Part shown: positions 1 through 11,021 of the stretch, one piece after another
Numbering within the stretch: the first letter of the stretch is position 1
Layout of the letters: every line of letters starts with the position of its first letter
Assembly: GCA_001792895.1 (NCBI GenBank)
Contig: MARA01000021.1
Span: 372,001-436,000 of the forward strand
Length of the DNA stretch: 64,000 nt
Direction: 5' to 3'
Origin: Lentinus brumalis
Taxonomy: Eukaryota; Basidiomycota; Agaricomycetes; Polyporales; Polyporaceae
The notes under the pieces: model-generated
Told to the model about the DNA's origin: nothing
The model's database searches: none
The model's input: the letters and a program-made list of their open reading frames with translations, nothing else
Program-made: the position numbers and the translations under genes

Positions 1-1826
1 ACTGCAGAGCTGAAATCACGAAACCAAGGTACCGCACGTGAGACCCGCATACGCGCCGGCACAAAGGCTTCCATGCGCGAATCGAGAGGTTTCTTCGGAG
101 AGGTCTCGAGGGGCGTCCATGAGAGCGCAGCAGCCTGCAAAGAGGCTCCCGTCAGCAAGGTCGAAGCACCATAAAAGGAGAAGGCAGCATACAGTGAGTG
201 ATACCGCGAGGATTTCGGAACACGTCTCAGGCTGCACCGGCGCGATAATCCGCAAGCCAGATGGAACAAACGCCTCCTTGCGCGGGTCGAGAGGTTTCTT
301 CGGTCTGGAGGTCTCCAGGGTCTCGAGGGGCGTCCATGGCAGCGCAGTAGCCTGCAAAGAGGCTCCCGTCAGCAAGGTCGAAACACCATAAAAGGAGAAG
401 GCAGCATACAGCGAGTGAGACCGCGAGGATGGCGGAAGACGTCTGCACCGGCGCGATAATCCGCAAGCCAGATGGGACAAACGCCTCCTTCCGCGGGTCG
501 AGAGTCGTGCTGCTTGCCTTGACAACGGTCCGAGTTGCCGAGAACTTCGAAGTGAGAGCCTTCGCGAGGAGGGAGGCCGATGGGGTGTATGCAAGGGCGT
601 GCGGGTTGAGCTTGTCGGTGGTGCGCTGCTCGTCGTCGTCCTGATCCCAGTCCGAGGCATCGGAGTCCTCGCACAAAGTCGCTTCCGACTCGAAGGAGCT
701 GTCTGCGGTGAGAAAGCTGGCGTCCGGGGTTGATGAGACGAGAGCGACGTGGGTGAGCTTCAGAAGCTCGGTGGAGTGCACCGCGCCAGCGACGAGGAAA
801 GTGAGGACGTCGTAAGCCCGGATGACTTGAGTGATGCTGATAACGGGGTGAATGGCGTAGTATGTGTAGGTGTAGGCTGAGAGGATGGTGTACGAAGTGT
901 AGTTGCCGAAGGATGTAACTGAGACAGGAACAGGGGATGCGAGTGGCAGATGACCTACGTAGCGTCGGTATAGACAGGTAGGCGCGATAGAAGCGACTAC
1001 GTACCATAGGAGACCGTCTGTCTTGAAGTAAAGTGCACGGCGAGGGTCTTGAGGAGGGGGTTCTCTCCGATAGTGATCCGTTGAGACGACTGGAAGAAAT
1101 CAGTGTGGGCTTCCTCCTTCACGATCTGATGTGGGTTATTGAGGTACTGCCGGTCGAGCAGATAAAGCAGAACGCACCTTGCAAATGTCCATCGCCGTAG
1201 ACCAGGACATCTTGAGAGCCACCACCGAGTACTCCCTGGCAAACTTGCCGCCTTTGAGGAAGAACGTTCCACTTCCGAGTACCACGTAGGACACCATCTC
1301 GAGAACAGCGATGGCGAACCAGATCGCCACGAATTGGACCGTGCGCAAGACAAAGTAACCGACGGCAGCGGCGGCCTTACGGAAGAGCGCTCCTAGAATG
1401 TGAAGGACGAGCTTGCCCAGAGCGCAGGCAATTCGAGAGGCGACACGCGTAGCGAAGGTGAACATGGCGACCTTGTACCGATTGACGACGACTTTGAGGC
1501 GTGAATAGAGCTATGACAAGCTACGTCAAACTGTCGCCCACTACACAACTGTCGCGTAGACGTACCTGACTTGTTTCCAGTACGGCCGTAGAGAGCACGC
1601 TTCGGGACATACGACCCGCGGCACAGATACCGAGATGAATGCACGTCAAGCCAGTCTGAACGAACATGGTGCCGGCAAGGAGTGAAATGATGACCGAGAG
1701 CACTACCGCGATGCCGAGGAGGACGTTGCCGAGTGCGAAGAGAGCCACGACAGAGTGAGGTACGCAGTAGTCGGTGAGGGACACGGCGCATACAGCGATG
1801 CACAGTATCCAGCTCATGCTGGACAT
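1..1826 (-). CDS. multi-span membrane protein, 3' end off window
   Basis: I do not recognise the family. Proposed exons (minus strand) are 1566-1826, 1178-1510, 1005-1125, 422-954, 205-351 and 134 to beyond the left edge; all joins keep frame at GT-AG sites with introns of 50-70 bp. The protein starts MSSMSWILCIAVCAV and has two hydrophobic spans in the first 70 residues, more around FVLRTVQFVAIWFAIAVLEM, then a tyrosine-rich stretch and an acidic loop (DSDASDWDQDDDEQ). It is therefore probably an integral membrane protein with a cytosolic acidic tail. The oddity is the 3' part: the last visible exons are tandem copies of one 49-codon exon (core KEAFVPSGLRIIAPVQ) with their 70 bp introns. The stop codon lies outside the window, so length and end are unknown. 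A TATA-like site lies about 100 bp upstream of the start. Confidence 0.6.
50..510 (-). repeat. tandem exon+intron duplication, 217 bp unit
   Basis: Two and a part copies of a 217 bp unit, each a 147 bp exon plus a 70 bp intron, read on the minus strand. Acceptors fall at 352 and 135 and donors at 421 and 204, exactly 217 bp apart. Each exon starts and ends in phase 0, so copies can be added without breaking frame. The exon copies read (A)ATALPWTPLETLETS...IIAPVQ and differ by a few residues; the leftmost copy has diverged more. Confidence 0.75.
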
Positions 1827-1924
1827 GCTGATGGATGAGAGGGGCGAACACAGGTGTCGGGTGGGCGAGTACGCAGTACTGGCGGGATGGGAGCGAGAAG
1901 TTGGGGACTGGAGCGCATGCAGAG

Positions 1925-1932
1925 CTTATATA
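1925..1932 (-). promoter_or_regulatory. TATA-like box of the membrane-protein gene
   Basis: TATATAAG on the minus strand, about 100 bp upstream of the ATG at 1826. Position and sequence suit a core promoter; function is inferred. Confidence 0.4.
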
Positions 1933-3192
1933 TGGACGGGGGCTGGGTCACGTTCGAACCTTCTCTGCGACACCAACGCGCGACGCGTCCTTCGGCGTGC
2001 ATCACGTGACCGCGTCTCCCGCCGCTGTTCGGGAGCAGGGGTACCCTCGATTGTGTTGAACCCTAATTCGCTTTCAAACTACCACCACCCCGTCAGAATA
2101 TAGAGATTGGGCGCTGGAACCTGCTAAGCAATTCGGAGCTGTGTACACAATCGATATCAGCTCACAGCACTAGTTTGCGGCTTGAAATATCCCAAGTGAA
2201 CACTCACCTACTCAACGCGATGAAGTCACTACGAAGCACGCCCCGGCAGACGATGCTCTAGTACTTTGCCGGCCGAAACATACTGTGCCGGCTGCATAGC
2301 GATCGCTCCATGTGGCGGTTAGAGCAGTTTGGAGTCCGTTATGTGCGAGGACGCACCAGAACTCGCGAAGTCTCACGTATCGGCTGAGCGGCGACAATTG
2401 AGTTTTCGCTGCAGACTCTGCGAAGTCTTGGCGAAGTCGTTGCCAAATCGCCTTTTTGTAACGATGAGAGGGCGTACGGCAGGCTTCGTCACCTGCAGCT
2501 TGTTGATCTGGCTGATAGCGTAGACCTAATCACCTCCAAAAAGCTAGACTTTGAGATACTTAGCTCCAAGTTACACACTGATTGCACCTCCAGAGCTCAC
2601 GTAGTACACGAACGCCGCGCAAGTTATGAGCTGTTGCCCGCCAAGCGCACTCCGGGCCGCGATTCCGAGACGAGTACACAACGCCAAAGAACGCGTCGCC
2701 AAATGCGTCTCCAAAAGTCCTCCTCCTGATGACGTAGTGACGTCGAGTGAAGACATATGGCGACCAGTGGTGAGTTCCCCAAGTGTACAGAGAGGCGTCT
2801 ACTACTTCTCTTGCATCCGCACGTCCACCATCGCTCCCGGCAGCCCCTCATCCTCAAGAACGCTTGCGCATACATTCACCTCTAGCTCTCTCACATCAGG
2901 CTCCAACGCTTACAACAGGACGAAAGGACGAAAGTAGAAACGTGGACTCTGCTGGATTTCAGCGACAGCAGAACATCTTCAGGTGTGCATATACGCGACT
3001 TCGAGTTCAGCGGGTAATTAACGTGGACTTTGGAGGGGACAATTGTGCGAGGTTCGTCATGTTTAAAGCTAGACTGGGCTGCCACCGTTACGAGGGTCGA
3101 CTGCACTGCTCGAGTGTATGCGATCCCCAAACTACAAGTGCAGTAACGGAACCGTGATTTCTGCTCAGCCAGTCACTTGCGCTTGAAGAGTC

Positions 3193-4135
3193 GCCTGCGG
3201 ACGGGAAAGGCTTGCCGCTTGACCCACAACGGTCATAAGCTGGCGGCGATTGTGCCTCGCGCCTCGTCCACCAGACGTGAAACGATGCGCGTCGGAGCGA
3301 GCCATTGCACGATACTTACTGTCCGGATCGCGCAATTGCCCGTTCTGGCCAAGCTTCCACTCATCGACTGAGTCCCGAGACGGAATGATGGATCATGGCG
3401 GGCTGTGGCGTACTTGAAGCTGAGAAGGGCCAGATGCGCACCTGTAAGCTGTGGCCCACCAGCGTCGCCATGACTTCCGTACTACCCAGGGATGAATTGG
3501 CGCATACAGCCGATGGGTACGGATCGACGCCGAGCGTCACTATGCCGCACATTTGCCTGACCAAATTCCGGTACCCGGCGTTCTCTGTATGCGCAAGAGT
3601 GAATTGCGGATTGCGTACTGTTGACTCAAGTGAAGGGCGAGTTCAACTGGTGCAAATCCCCGATGGGACGAGAGGCCCCTCAAGCTTGTTTCTCGAGTCC
3701 CGTGGCCTCAGCACCGATTCTGCGCCCTTTTATATGTTCGGCGTAGTTGCTGCCTGTCAGAAGCGAGCTCACAAGGGTACGCGTCCGAGCCAACCTGCTC
3801 CAAACACCTGCCACAAACCACGTAGCTCAAAGGCCATGGCGACGCTACATAGAGGGCCACAGGTACGCATCTGAACCTGTCAGCTTCACTCCCCGTTTCC
3901 GCCACAACCCGATTCCGCCTCCGGACTCAGTCATGACTGACACTCTGGGAGCTGGGCCAGAGCGGGCAATCGCGCGATTCGCGTAGTATCGTGCAATGGC
4001 TCGCTCAGGGCTAGCTCCGACGCGGATCGTTTCACGTACTTTATGGGGGACGAGGCGCGAGGAACAATCACCGCTGTCTTGCGGCCGTTGGCCCGTTCAA
4101 GTGCATGAAGCGGCAAGCCTTCCCCGTCCGCAGGC
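3193..4135. repeat. element with about 200 bp terminal inverted repeats
   Basis: The stretch 3193-3386 reappears, inverted and somewhat diverged, at 3912-4135. Matching landmarks are GCCTGCGGACGGGAAAGGC at the left outer end against its reverse complement at the right outer end, and GACTGAGTCCCGAGACGG at the inner ends. The arms flank about 525 bp without a recognisable transposase. This is compatible with a non-autonomous DNA transposon (MITE-like) or an old inverted duplication. I could not recognise a target-site duplication at the borders. Confidence 0.6.
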
Positions 4136-4521
4136 AACAACATCTAGCGCGTCCACTCACCGCGATCTTCGTAACGGATGCAGCCCAGTCTAAGTAGGTG
4201 TGAATGCGACGGTGATGACGAACCTTACACAGCGACTTCCAAAGACCACGTTAGCCCGGAATGCTGCCGGCATTGCGAACCCGTCGTTCGCGGATGATAT
4301 GGATTCTACCCTGAGACATCGACGGTGCGGGAACAGCGCCCATTATGCGACACCGCCCCTCGCGTACAGGAGTCTTGTCTGCATGCATGGGTGATCGAAC
4401 GCCGCAGCGCCATTGCCAGACTTCGGGTCGCGTTTGGCTGTTGGGCTGCCTGGCTGACCTTGGGTTGACCCGCACCATTTTTCCAGCAAGGTCTTCGGGT
4501 GTCTGCATGCTATGTACCTGC

Positions 4522-4560
4522 GTGCAGAGAGGGTGCAGAGAGGGTGCAGAGAGGGTGCAG
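4522..4560. repeat. 11 bp minisatellite, three copies
   Basis: Three perfect copies of GAGAGGGTGCA in a row, with a partial copy before them. Non-coding context; no function visible. Confidence 0.8.
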
Positions 4561-5937
4561 TGTCCCGTGCGAGGGCTTCCGGCGAGTCCATGCATGATCA
4601 CGGTCTCTATTTGGCCACGGCGTACCCGACGTGCATCGTGGATCATGGGTGGCACACCTCTCGTTCGCCGCCTCCTCGCTTGGCTTGCTCGTCCTGGCTG
4701 ACGGTCGCGAGGAGTCTTGTTCTTTTGTGTGTGCTCATGTGCGGCGCTAACCGCGTATCCCGAAGATTGACACCGTCAAGCCTTCGGATCCGCCTTCACG
4801 CTCGTGTCCGTTCCATCTGAAGATCGAAGCCGGACGTAACGTGTCCTGGACGCAGCTGTACGACACGTCGGGCTCGATATGGATGACTGTCCGGGTCGTC
4901 ATGGCAAGCGTCAGTACACTATTGTCTGTCGGAGTGAGTCCTCGCACCTCATCTCCAGAAATACTCCCGTTCATGAAAGAGCTTCTCGGTCGCCTAGCTG
5001 ACGATTCCGCCGACACAGATAGCAATGAGAGCAACATTATGGATACGAATGCATCCTGGAGGTTGTCGTGGTCAGGACGACACACCGAAGTCCATTGGTC
5101 GCCACCGAGGTCGGTGAATTGCCTCCGCGTGTTGGCCGGCGGCGGCAAGGCACAGCAGTGGCGTCGCTGGCGCCCAGCTAATTGTACGGAGCGGACTCCG
5201 ACGGAGGCACACCGACGCGTCTCTCCCACCTCCAGCAGCAGCCAGGACCTCGAGGCGTGCGCGCAGAGCTTATCCACACACATCGCACTCGGCGCTCGCG
5301 CTAGCCCACTGCCCGCAAGACAATTACAGGCCATCACAAAAAGCATGGCTTCCTTGCATCTCCCGCCGTGACAGCTCTGCGTCTGTGCTGCCAGCTTGAT
5401 AAACCCTCCACGTCCACACGCCTCGCGCCCATTCGCCCCGCGAAGTTCACCTTCGAACGACGACCGTCGACAGTTCACACCTCGTCGCCTCGTCTCTACC
5501 CTCACGTACACGACCCCCGAAGCACTGCGGGCGCACCGGCGACCCCGACCTACACGACGACGCGACGCGGGAAGAGCACCAGCGAGCAGCTCTCGAGTTG
5601 CTACGCCTTTTCTGTCTACGACTCTCCGACCGAGTGGATTGTGCCTGTCTCTGATCCTCCGACGTACCTGCGCGAGCTAATCTTGTCTCCGTGAGTCGCC
5701 CAGAATCGAACGTTGACAGAGTCTCACTCACTTTCCGCCTCCATATCACCGGTCGACCAGGCGATTCGAACGCGAACGTCATCTCGCATTCATCACTACC
5801 ACGGATATATGACCGTGGGGCTCTGCAGCTGAACTCAAACCTTCGACTTCAATCTTTCCGCCCGCCCTTTCATATCCTTCCTGTTCTCCGCCCCTTCCCC
5901 GCAGCTCGTTCGCCCGCTAGCCTGGTTTGCAGCCGCG

Positions 5938-7833
5938 ATGTCGAAGGGATCTTTTAGGCCCGTTGAGGTGAGTTCTCACATATCCGTGTGCTCGTTCCCT
6001 TCCTCTAAGGCTGCGCTCGCACATCAGCTCGTCCCGGACTGGCTCGTGGACAGCCCAATTACTTTCGACGACCTCAAGTGCACGTCTCCGCCCTCCACCA
6101 TCTTCCGCATGTCTCTCGCGTCCAGCCCCGGCACCCGAGGGCGACGTCGTCGGAGCAGCATCATGTCGATGTCGAGCAGCGAGTCAGAGGAGGAGGAGGA
6201 AGACGCGATTTCGATATTGTCGAAGCCGCCGCAACTCCCGGAGATCGGCCTGCTCGTCGAGGACGCACCAGCAGAAGAGCAGCAACCACGGCAGCTATCG
6301 GAGCAGGACGACGGGCGCAGCTTCCTCTGGGACAACGACGCAGCGGACAGCGATAGCGATAGCGACGGTTCGACGCTCAACGATCACGACGAGTTCGATC
6401 CTTCCCCCATCGATCCTTTCTTCGCTCAGCCCACACCGACTCCTTCCCCTTCCCCTTCCCCTGCACCAACACGCGCATCGTCGTTCGACGGCACCTCGCC
6501 CTGGTTCATGTACTTCGACGCCGCGGCGCTCTCGGCCCTGGACAACCAGCTCCTCCAGTCACCCTTTGACGCGTTCTCGGATCTGTGCTACGCGCAGGCT
6601 GTGGAGCTCGAGGACGCGAGCATAGGCGCGATCCCCGGCTCCTACACCTGGAGGCGGTTCAGTCGGCTGCGCCCGCTGTCGCCGTTCAGCGAGGAAGACG
6701 AAGAGGAGCTCCGATCGGAGCTCAACCTGGACCAGGATCATGACGCCGACAGCGAGAGCGACACGGACTCGGAGCAGCTCGCGTCCCCAGAGCAGGCCGC
6801 CGTGCACCAGAGCTGGGCGGTGCGGCCCCGCGTGTATAGCCCGACGCCGGCCTCGCACTCGCCCCACTGGCACCGTCATGCACGCCACTTCCAGCACGAC
6901 AGCGACGGGTCGATCCACTTCAGGCCCCAGGTGAGCATTATCTCCGTTTTGCTACGTGGATCCCATAGTTCGCGTTTCATGTGTGCACGCACGTCGCACT
7001 TTGCCCTCTGGGGAGAGCGCTGCGCGCCCATCTCTCCATCTTTGCATGCCGCAATCTGTCATCTCAACAGTGGCATCTGTCCGGCGGCATTCGAATCTGC
7101 CCACACATCCGCGTTCTCTACCGCACTACTGCCTGTAGCCTGGTTGGGCTAGGCCTTGGGTCGGCGCGGTGGTGTGGTCCACCCCACATCGGATCTATCC
7201 ATGGGCACTGACAGAGTCTATCCTTATCCTGTGCTGCAGACTTGTCTTCTGAGTTCCGCATTGCGCGCCCTATGACCATCCCGCAACCATCCCGTTCAAC
7301 ACCTATTCTCTCATGCACGGTCGCTGCTTAGGCCGTGCTTCATCCTTCGACCGCATCAGGATCCATGACTCCATCCCTTGAACGAGAACGCTAACATTGC
7401 CCTCCCCTCGCAGGATGTATCGCTCCCGCTGCCCTCTCATGCGGGCCCGCGCCTCAGCAAAGCGCTCCCGCTCGTGCCTTCGTCGCCCTCGCCGCCTGCC
7501 ACCATCAATGTCATGGACGATGAAGACCCGGATTACCTGCGGTCCGCCACCGCATCGCCCCCGCCGCTCTTCCTCCCCTCGCCCGCCGTGTCGCAGGCAC
7601 AGCTCGCGTTCCTGTTCAGCGCTCCGCCGAACCCGGGCGAGTCTGTCCACTTTGCGCCGCAGGTGCACGCGAGCGCGGATCATGGGAAGGGGCGAGCGCG
7701 CCGCGGGACGCTGAGGATCTCGACGGAGGCGTCGGCGAGCGCAGGTGCGAGTGCAGGTATGGGACCTGGGACCGCAACCGGGACCGGAACATGGTTCCGG
7801 AGGATACGCGCGGGCTTCTCGCAGGGGTCGTAG
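5938..7833 (+). CDS. hypothetical acidic, Ser/Pro-rich protein
   Basis: Three exons: 5938-5967, 6028-6930 and 7414-7833, giving 450 residues and ending at TAG 7831. The first intron (60 bp, GTGAGT...CACATCAG) is a multiple of three without stops, so retention would stay in frame. The second is 483 bp, long for this genome. The start ATG follows a pyrimidine-rich leader. The protein is low in complexity: an Arg/Ser segment (RGRRRRSSIMSMSSSESEEEEE), Asp/Ser runs (DSDSDSDGS), a Pro-Ser repeat (TPTPSPSPSPAPT), a conserved-looking FDAFSDLCYAQAVELED patch and a Gly/Ala/Thr tail. No known domain or targeting signal is evident; the composition suggests a disordered regulatory or nuclear protein, which is only inference. 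Confidence 0.6.
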
Positions 7834-9098
7834 GACGTCGTGTTTCGCCCTGGCTGTCAACTGCGGCGGTCTACGGTGTGGTCTCGATGGTCTTCCAGGC
7901 TTATGCTCAGGCCCGTTCATGCATCTCGAAGTGCATTCCTGTGGCTGCGACCGCAGCCCGCATTGCATGCTACACCCCAGGACGAGATGACCGCTTCCCT
8001 GCTGCACCCGCCGTCCAGCCACCCACCACCTTCCATTCCAAAACTCCGCCATGCCGTACATCCAGTCTAATTCCTGTGGTTGTATCGTCATTCCGACTTC
8101 AGCTTCGCCTCGCGTTCCTTTGCACTTGCACTGCACTTGCTAGATAGCTGCCCGCGCGCCATCTCTCCGTTCGACCTTCGAGCGCAGGCGGCTCCGTTTG
8201 TATCCATACCGGCTACCCATTCTCTCTTTCTCCCTTTCTATCCTACGATATTCTTATGCACCACGGCTGCCCACACACGGTACCAGGACGGCTCTCCTCC
8301 ATCAACTAGCCGGCTTCCCACCCTTGCAAATCAGCGTCCTCGTCTCGCATCCCCGCCTCTGTCTCCTCGAGCACGTACCTGTACCTGTACCATCTCCATC
8401 TCCTCTCGTTCTCGACTGTCATTGCCCCGCCCGATGACCGGCTCTGCCACCCCCTGCGTCTCTCCCGGTGTGAGGTGGGCTCACTCATGCTCACTCCCTC
8501 GCACCCCTCCTGTTGTTGTTGTTGTTGTACCACCACATCACGTATCAAGTATCACTTCTAACTCCCTCATCACCCTACTCACATATGGTATGTTTCTCGG
8601 ATGTGCTGTACCTTACTGCTCGCCCACGGACTAATTTTGCCGGCTGCTGGCCATGGACTGGTCTATGGAGGTGATGATCCGCTCCCCTTCCCCGCCCCGG
8701 ACATTCTCGTTCTGCGTGTCTGCGACTACATTACGCTGTCTCTGTTACTTGTTACTTGATCGCATGCTCGATTGTTGGATTGGGGCTACTATAAGGATTG
8801 CGTAGTGCAACAAACTTGTGTGCTCAAAGGAGGACGATAATTCCTCAACACAACCGATCATACCAGCAGCGATGCTCTCGCGACGGTCTAACATCGTCAG
8901 AGGGGAAGTACAGTACAGACACCACGAGAGATAGTGGATGAAGAGATGGTATGATACAAGCCAATCCATGCGAGACAACAGGGCAATCGTACGCATCGCT
9001 CCCACCCGCCTCCGAGTCCATGATACATGACAGGCCTCCAGACTCGAGCACCGCCGCGGGGGCGTACGGATACGTATACGTGTACACACGCTCGTCGC
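7834..9098. other. intergenic, convergent 3' regions
   Basis: Lies between two converging genes. It contains pyrimidine-rich stretches (about 8160-8460) and a short TTG microsatellite at 8511-8527 but no convincing coding sequence. Open frames on the plus strand here are Ser/Pro/Leu-rich translations of the CT-rich DNA. Confidence 0.45.
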
Positions 9099-11021
9099 TC
9101 ACTCGCTGTACGTATTGTCCTCGCTGCTGCCATTGAGCGTCTCCATGACGCGCCGCACGCGCTCGTACACCGCGAACACGACCGCCTGCCCCGGGGCGAC
9201 ACGGAGCACGCGCGGGGTGATGCCCTTGTAGAACGAGCGCACGCCCTCCTGGCGCCACATGTCCGTTGCGATCGCCGCGATCCGCTGGAACGCGGTCTGC
9301 CCCGGGAGCGCCTCTGCTTTCTGCAGGCCTGTTGAGGACAGGGAGTGAGGGAGGTGAGACAACAAGGCAGAGAGCGAGGTAGAGAGCGAATGAGGAGCGA
9401 CACGGTCAGTCCTGCTCAGATGACGAAGGGAAGGGCAGAAGGTACGCACGAGTCTTGATAGTATCAATGGGTGCGTTCGAGAACGGACCCATCGCACCAG
9501 AGATGAGGCCGATGAGCATATGTTGCCACGACGGCAGGTCCGTCAGCTCAGGCTGCTTCTGGTGCGCAAACTTCTTCAGCTCCTGGTACGCCGTAAAGTT
9601 CGCACCTACACACAGTCGGCACGCGTCAGTGCGAGCTCGCCAGGCGACCGCCAAGACAGGCCACGGAAGAGGCACGCACCCTGGTTCGTCGCCTGCCTGA
9701 GGGCGGTGAGCGTAACACCGCGGTACAGCGCGCTGAAGCCCTCTTCGCGCACGATCGCGTACACGGCGTGGCCCGCGTTGCGGTACTTTGGCGCCTCGAG
9801 CGGGTCGGCGAGCGAGTGCTGCTGCGCCTGCAGACGAATCTTCACGACTTCCATCGGGGTTACGACGAGGACCGCCTCCGTGACGCCCGCGCCAAGCCCA
9901 GCTGTGAGTGCGCATGCACGCGTAGACAGTCAGAAGCGTACGGGCATGAAATGGCGGCGGACGCGATATGCAAATGAAGCACTTGGTCAGCGTCCAAAGA
10001 CCCACTGCCGATAGGCAATATGTAGCGAGCACGCACCGAGGAAGATGTTCCCAACGGCAGTCGCGCCTGTCTCCTTATCCGCCAGCCAAGCCTTGTACTT
10101 CTCGAAACTCGCGAAGCGGATCGCCATCTTGGGGACGATCCCCGACAGCACCGCGCCAAGGCCCTTGTAGAGCGCGAGCGGCGTCTCGCGTCGCACAATC
10201 ATCGCGCCAGTCGCGATGAATCCGCGCGGCTTTGTCTGTGTGCGAGCATGGTGTGTGAGTACAGGGCACGAACGCGGGCAGGACGAGCGATGGAAAGCAG
10301 GAAGTCAGAACTTGGAGGTTAGGAATAATCACGGGCTGTACGACCGCAGCGCAAGTAATGGGAAGCTCGCGCAGTACCCCGACCTATCGCTGTGTGCATG
10401 GGGAAGCGAGCACGAAGCCGGCGAGAGGGCAGAGCTGGCTGTCTCAGCTCGGGTCCCAGAGGTGCATCACGCTCGCGAGTCGGCAGAGTGCGGTCTTCCG
10501 TTCTACCTCCACTTGGCCCCCGAAGGATCTTTGCTGTGAAATTCACGCCTGGCAGGCACGAACCGGCACGACCCGCCGTGCCCGCCATGGCGTGCTCGGA
10601 GATAACGGGATGGCACGAGCAAAGCGAGACGAGGGGTGGAGATCGGGAGCCATGGCATGAAGCGAACATGACTCCCGCGACACGAGCATGCAGGCCTGAG
10701 GCCTCAACGTCCGCGAGTGTCGCAAGAAGGGGAAGGGGAGGGAAGCGATATAGGAGACAATGACAGTGAGACTCACCCCTGGCGCACGTCCAGATCTCGA
10801 CAGCTGCATTCGGACCTTGATGGTGTCTAATGGTTGGCAGCATAGCTACACGAGACGAACGCATAGACGGCGGGCGAATAAGGATCGCACAACAGCCATG
10901 GTCAGCGAGCACATCGCGGACGTCAAGGAAATACACGCACCGCCTCCATCGCTCCCGCAAGGCCTCCAGCGGTCAGCTGGGTCGCGAATCCGACGGGTTT
11001 CTTCTCGGCGGCACGGGACAT
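9099..11021 (-). CDS. sfc1: mitochondrial succinate/fumarate carrier (Sfc1/Acr1)
   Basis: Member of the mitochondrial carrier family; by resemblance to yeast Sfc1 it exchanges cytosolic succinate for matrix fumarate across the inner membrane, linking the glyoxylate cycle to gluconeogenesis. Six exons (minus strand): 10941-11021, 10777-10845, 10037-10235, 9680-9901, 9450-9605 and 9099-9328, all in phase, giving 318 residues (yeast Sfc1 is about 322). The three carrier signatures are visible: PLDTIK in exon 2, PMEVVKIRLQAQ in exon 4 and PIDTIKTR in exon 5. Other family-typical stretches are LALYKGLGAVLSG, GVTLTALRQATNQGANFT and KGITPRVLRVAPGQAV near the end. The start MSRAAEKKPVGFATQL leads straight into the first helix (LTAGGLAGAMEA). 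Intron 2 is 541 bp, far longer than the others (74-135 bp). No broken residues seen. Confidence 0.93.

Larger units (their letters stand above)
1990..5937. other. gene-poor interval
   Basis: Apart from the inverted-repeat element (3193-4135) and a short minisatellite (4522-4560) I see no reading frame with recognisable protein features here. The open frames are short and overlap on both strands. The last 500 bases (about 5390-5935) are strongly pyrimidine-rich on the plus strand, typical of an upstream/5' untranslated region, and lead into the gene at 5938. Confidence 0.5.

Noticed and set aside
1147..1177. 31 bp intron with acceptor at 1147 in the membrane-protein gene
   Set aside because: Too short to splice; the in-phase acceptor 21 bases further gives a normal 52 bp intron.
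4747..5511. A 254-residue minus-strand frame and a 176-residue plus-strand frame over the same bases
   Set aside because: They overlap, have no recognisable motif and no clear start context; I could not support either.
8080..8634. A 184-residue plus-strand protein
   Set aside because: Low-complexity Ser/Pro/Thr translation of pyrimidine-rich 3' flanking DNA.
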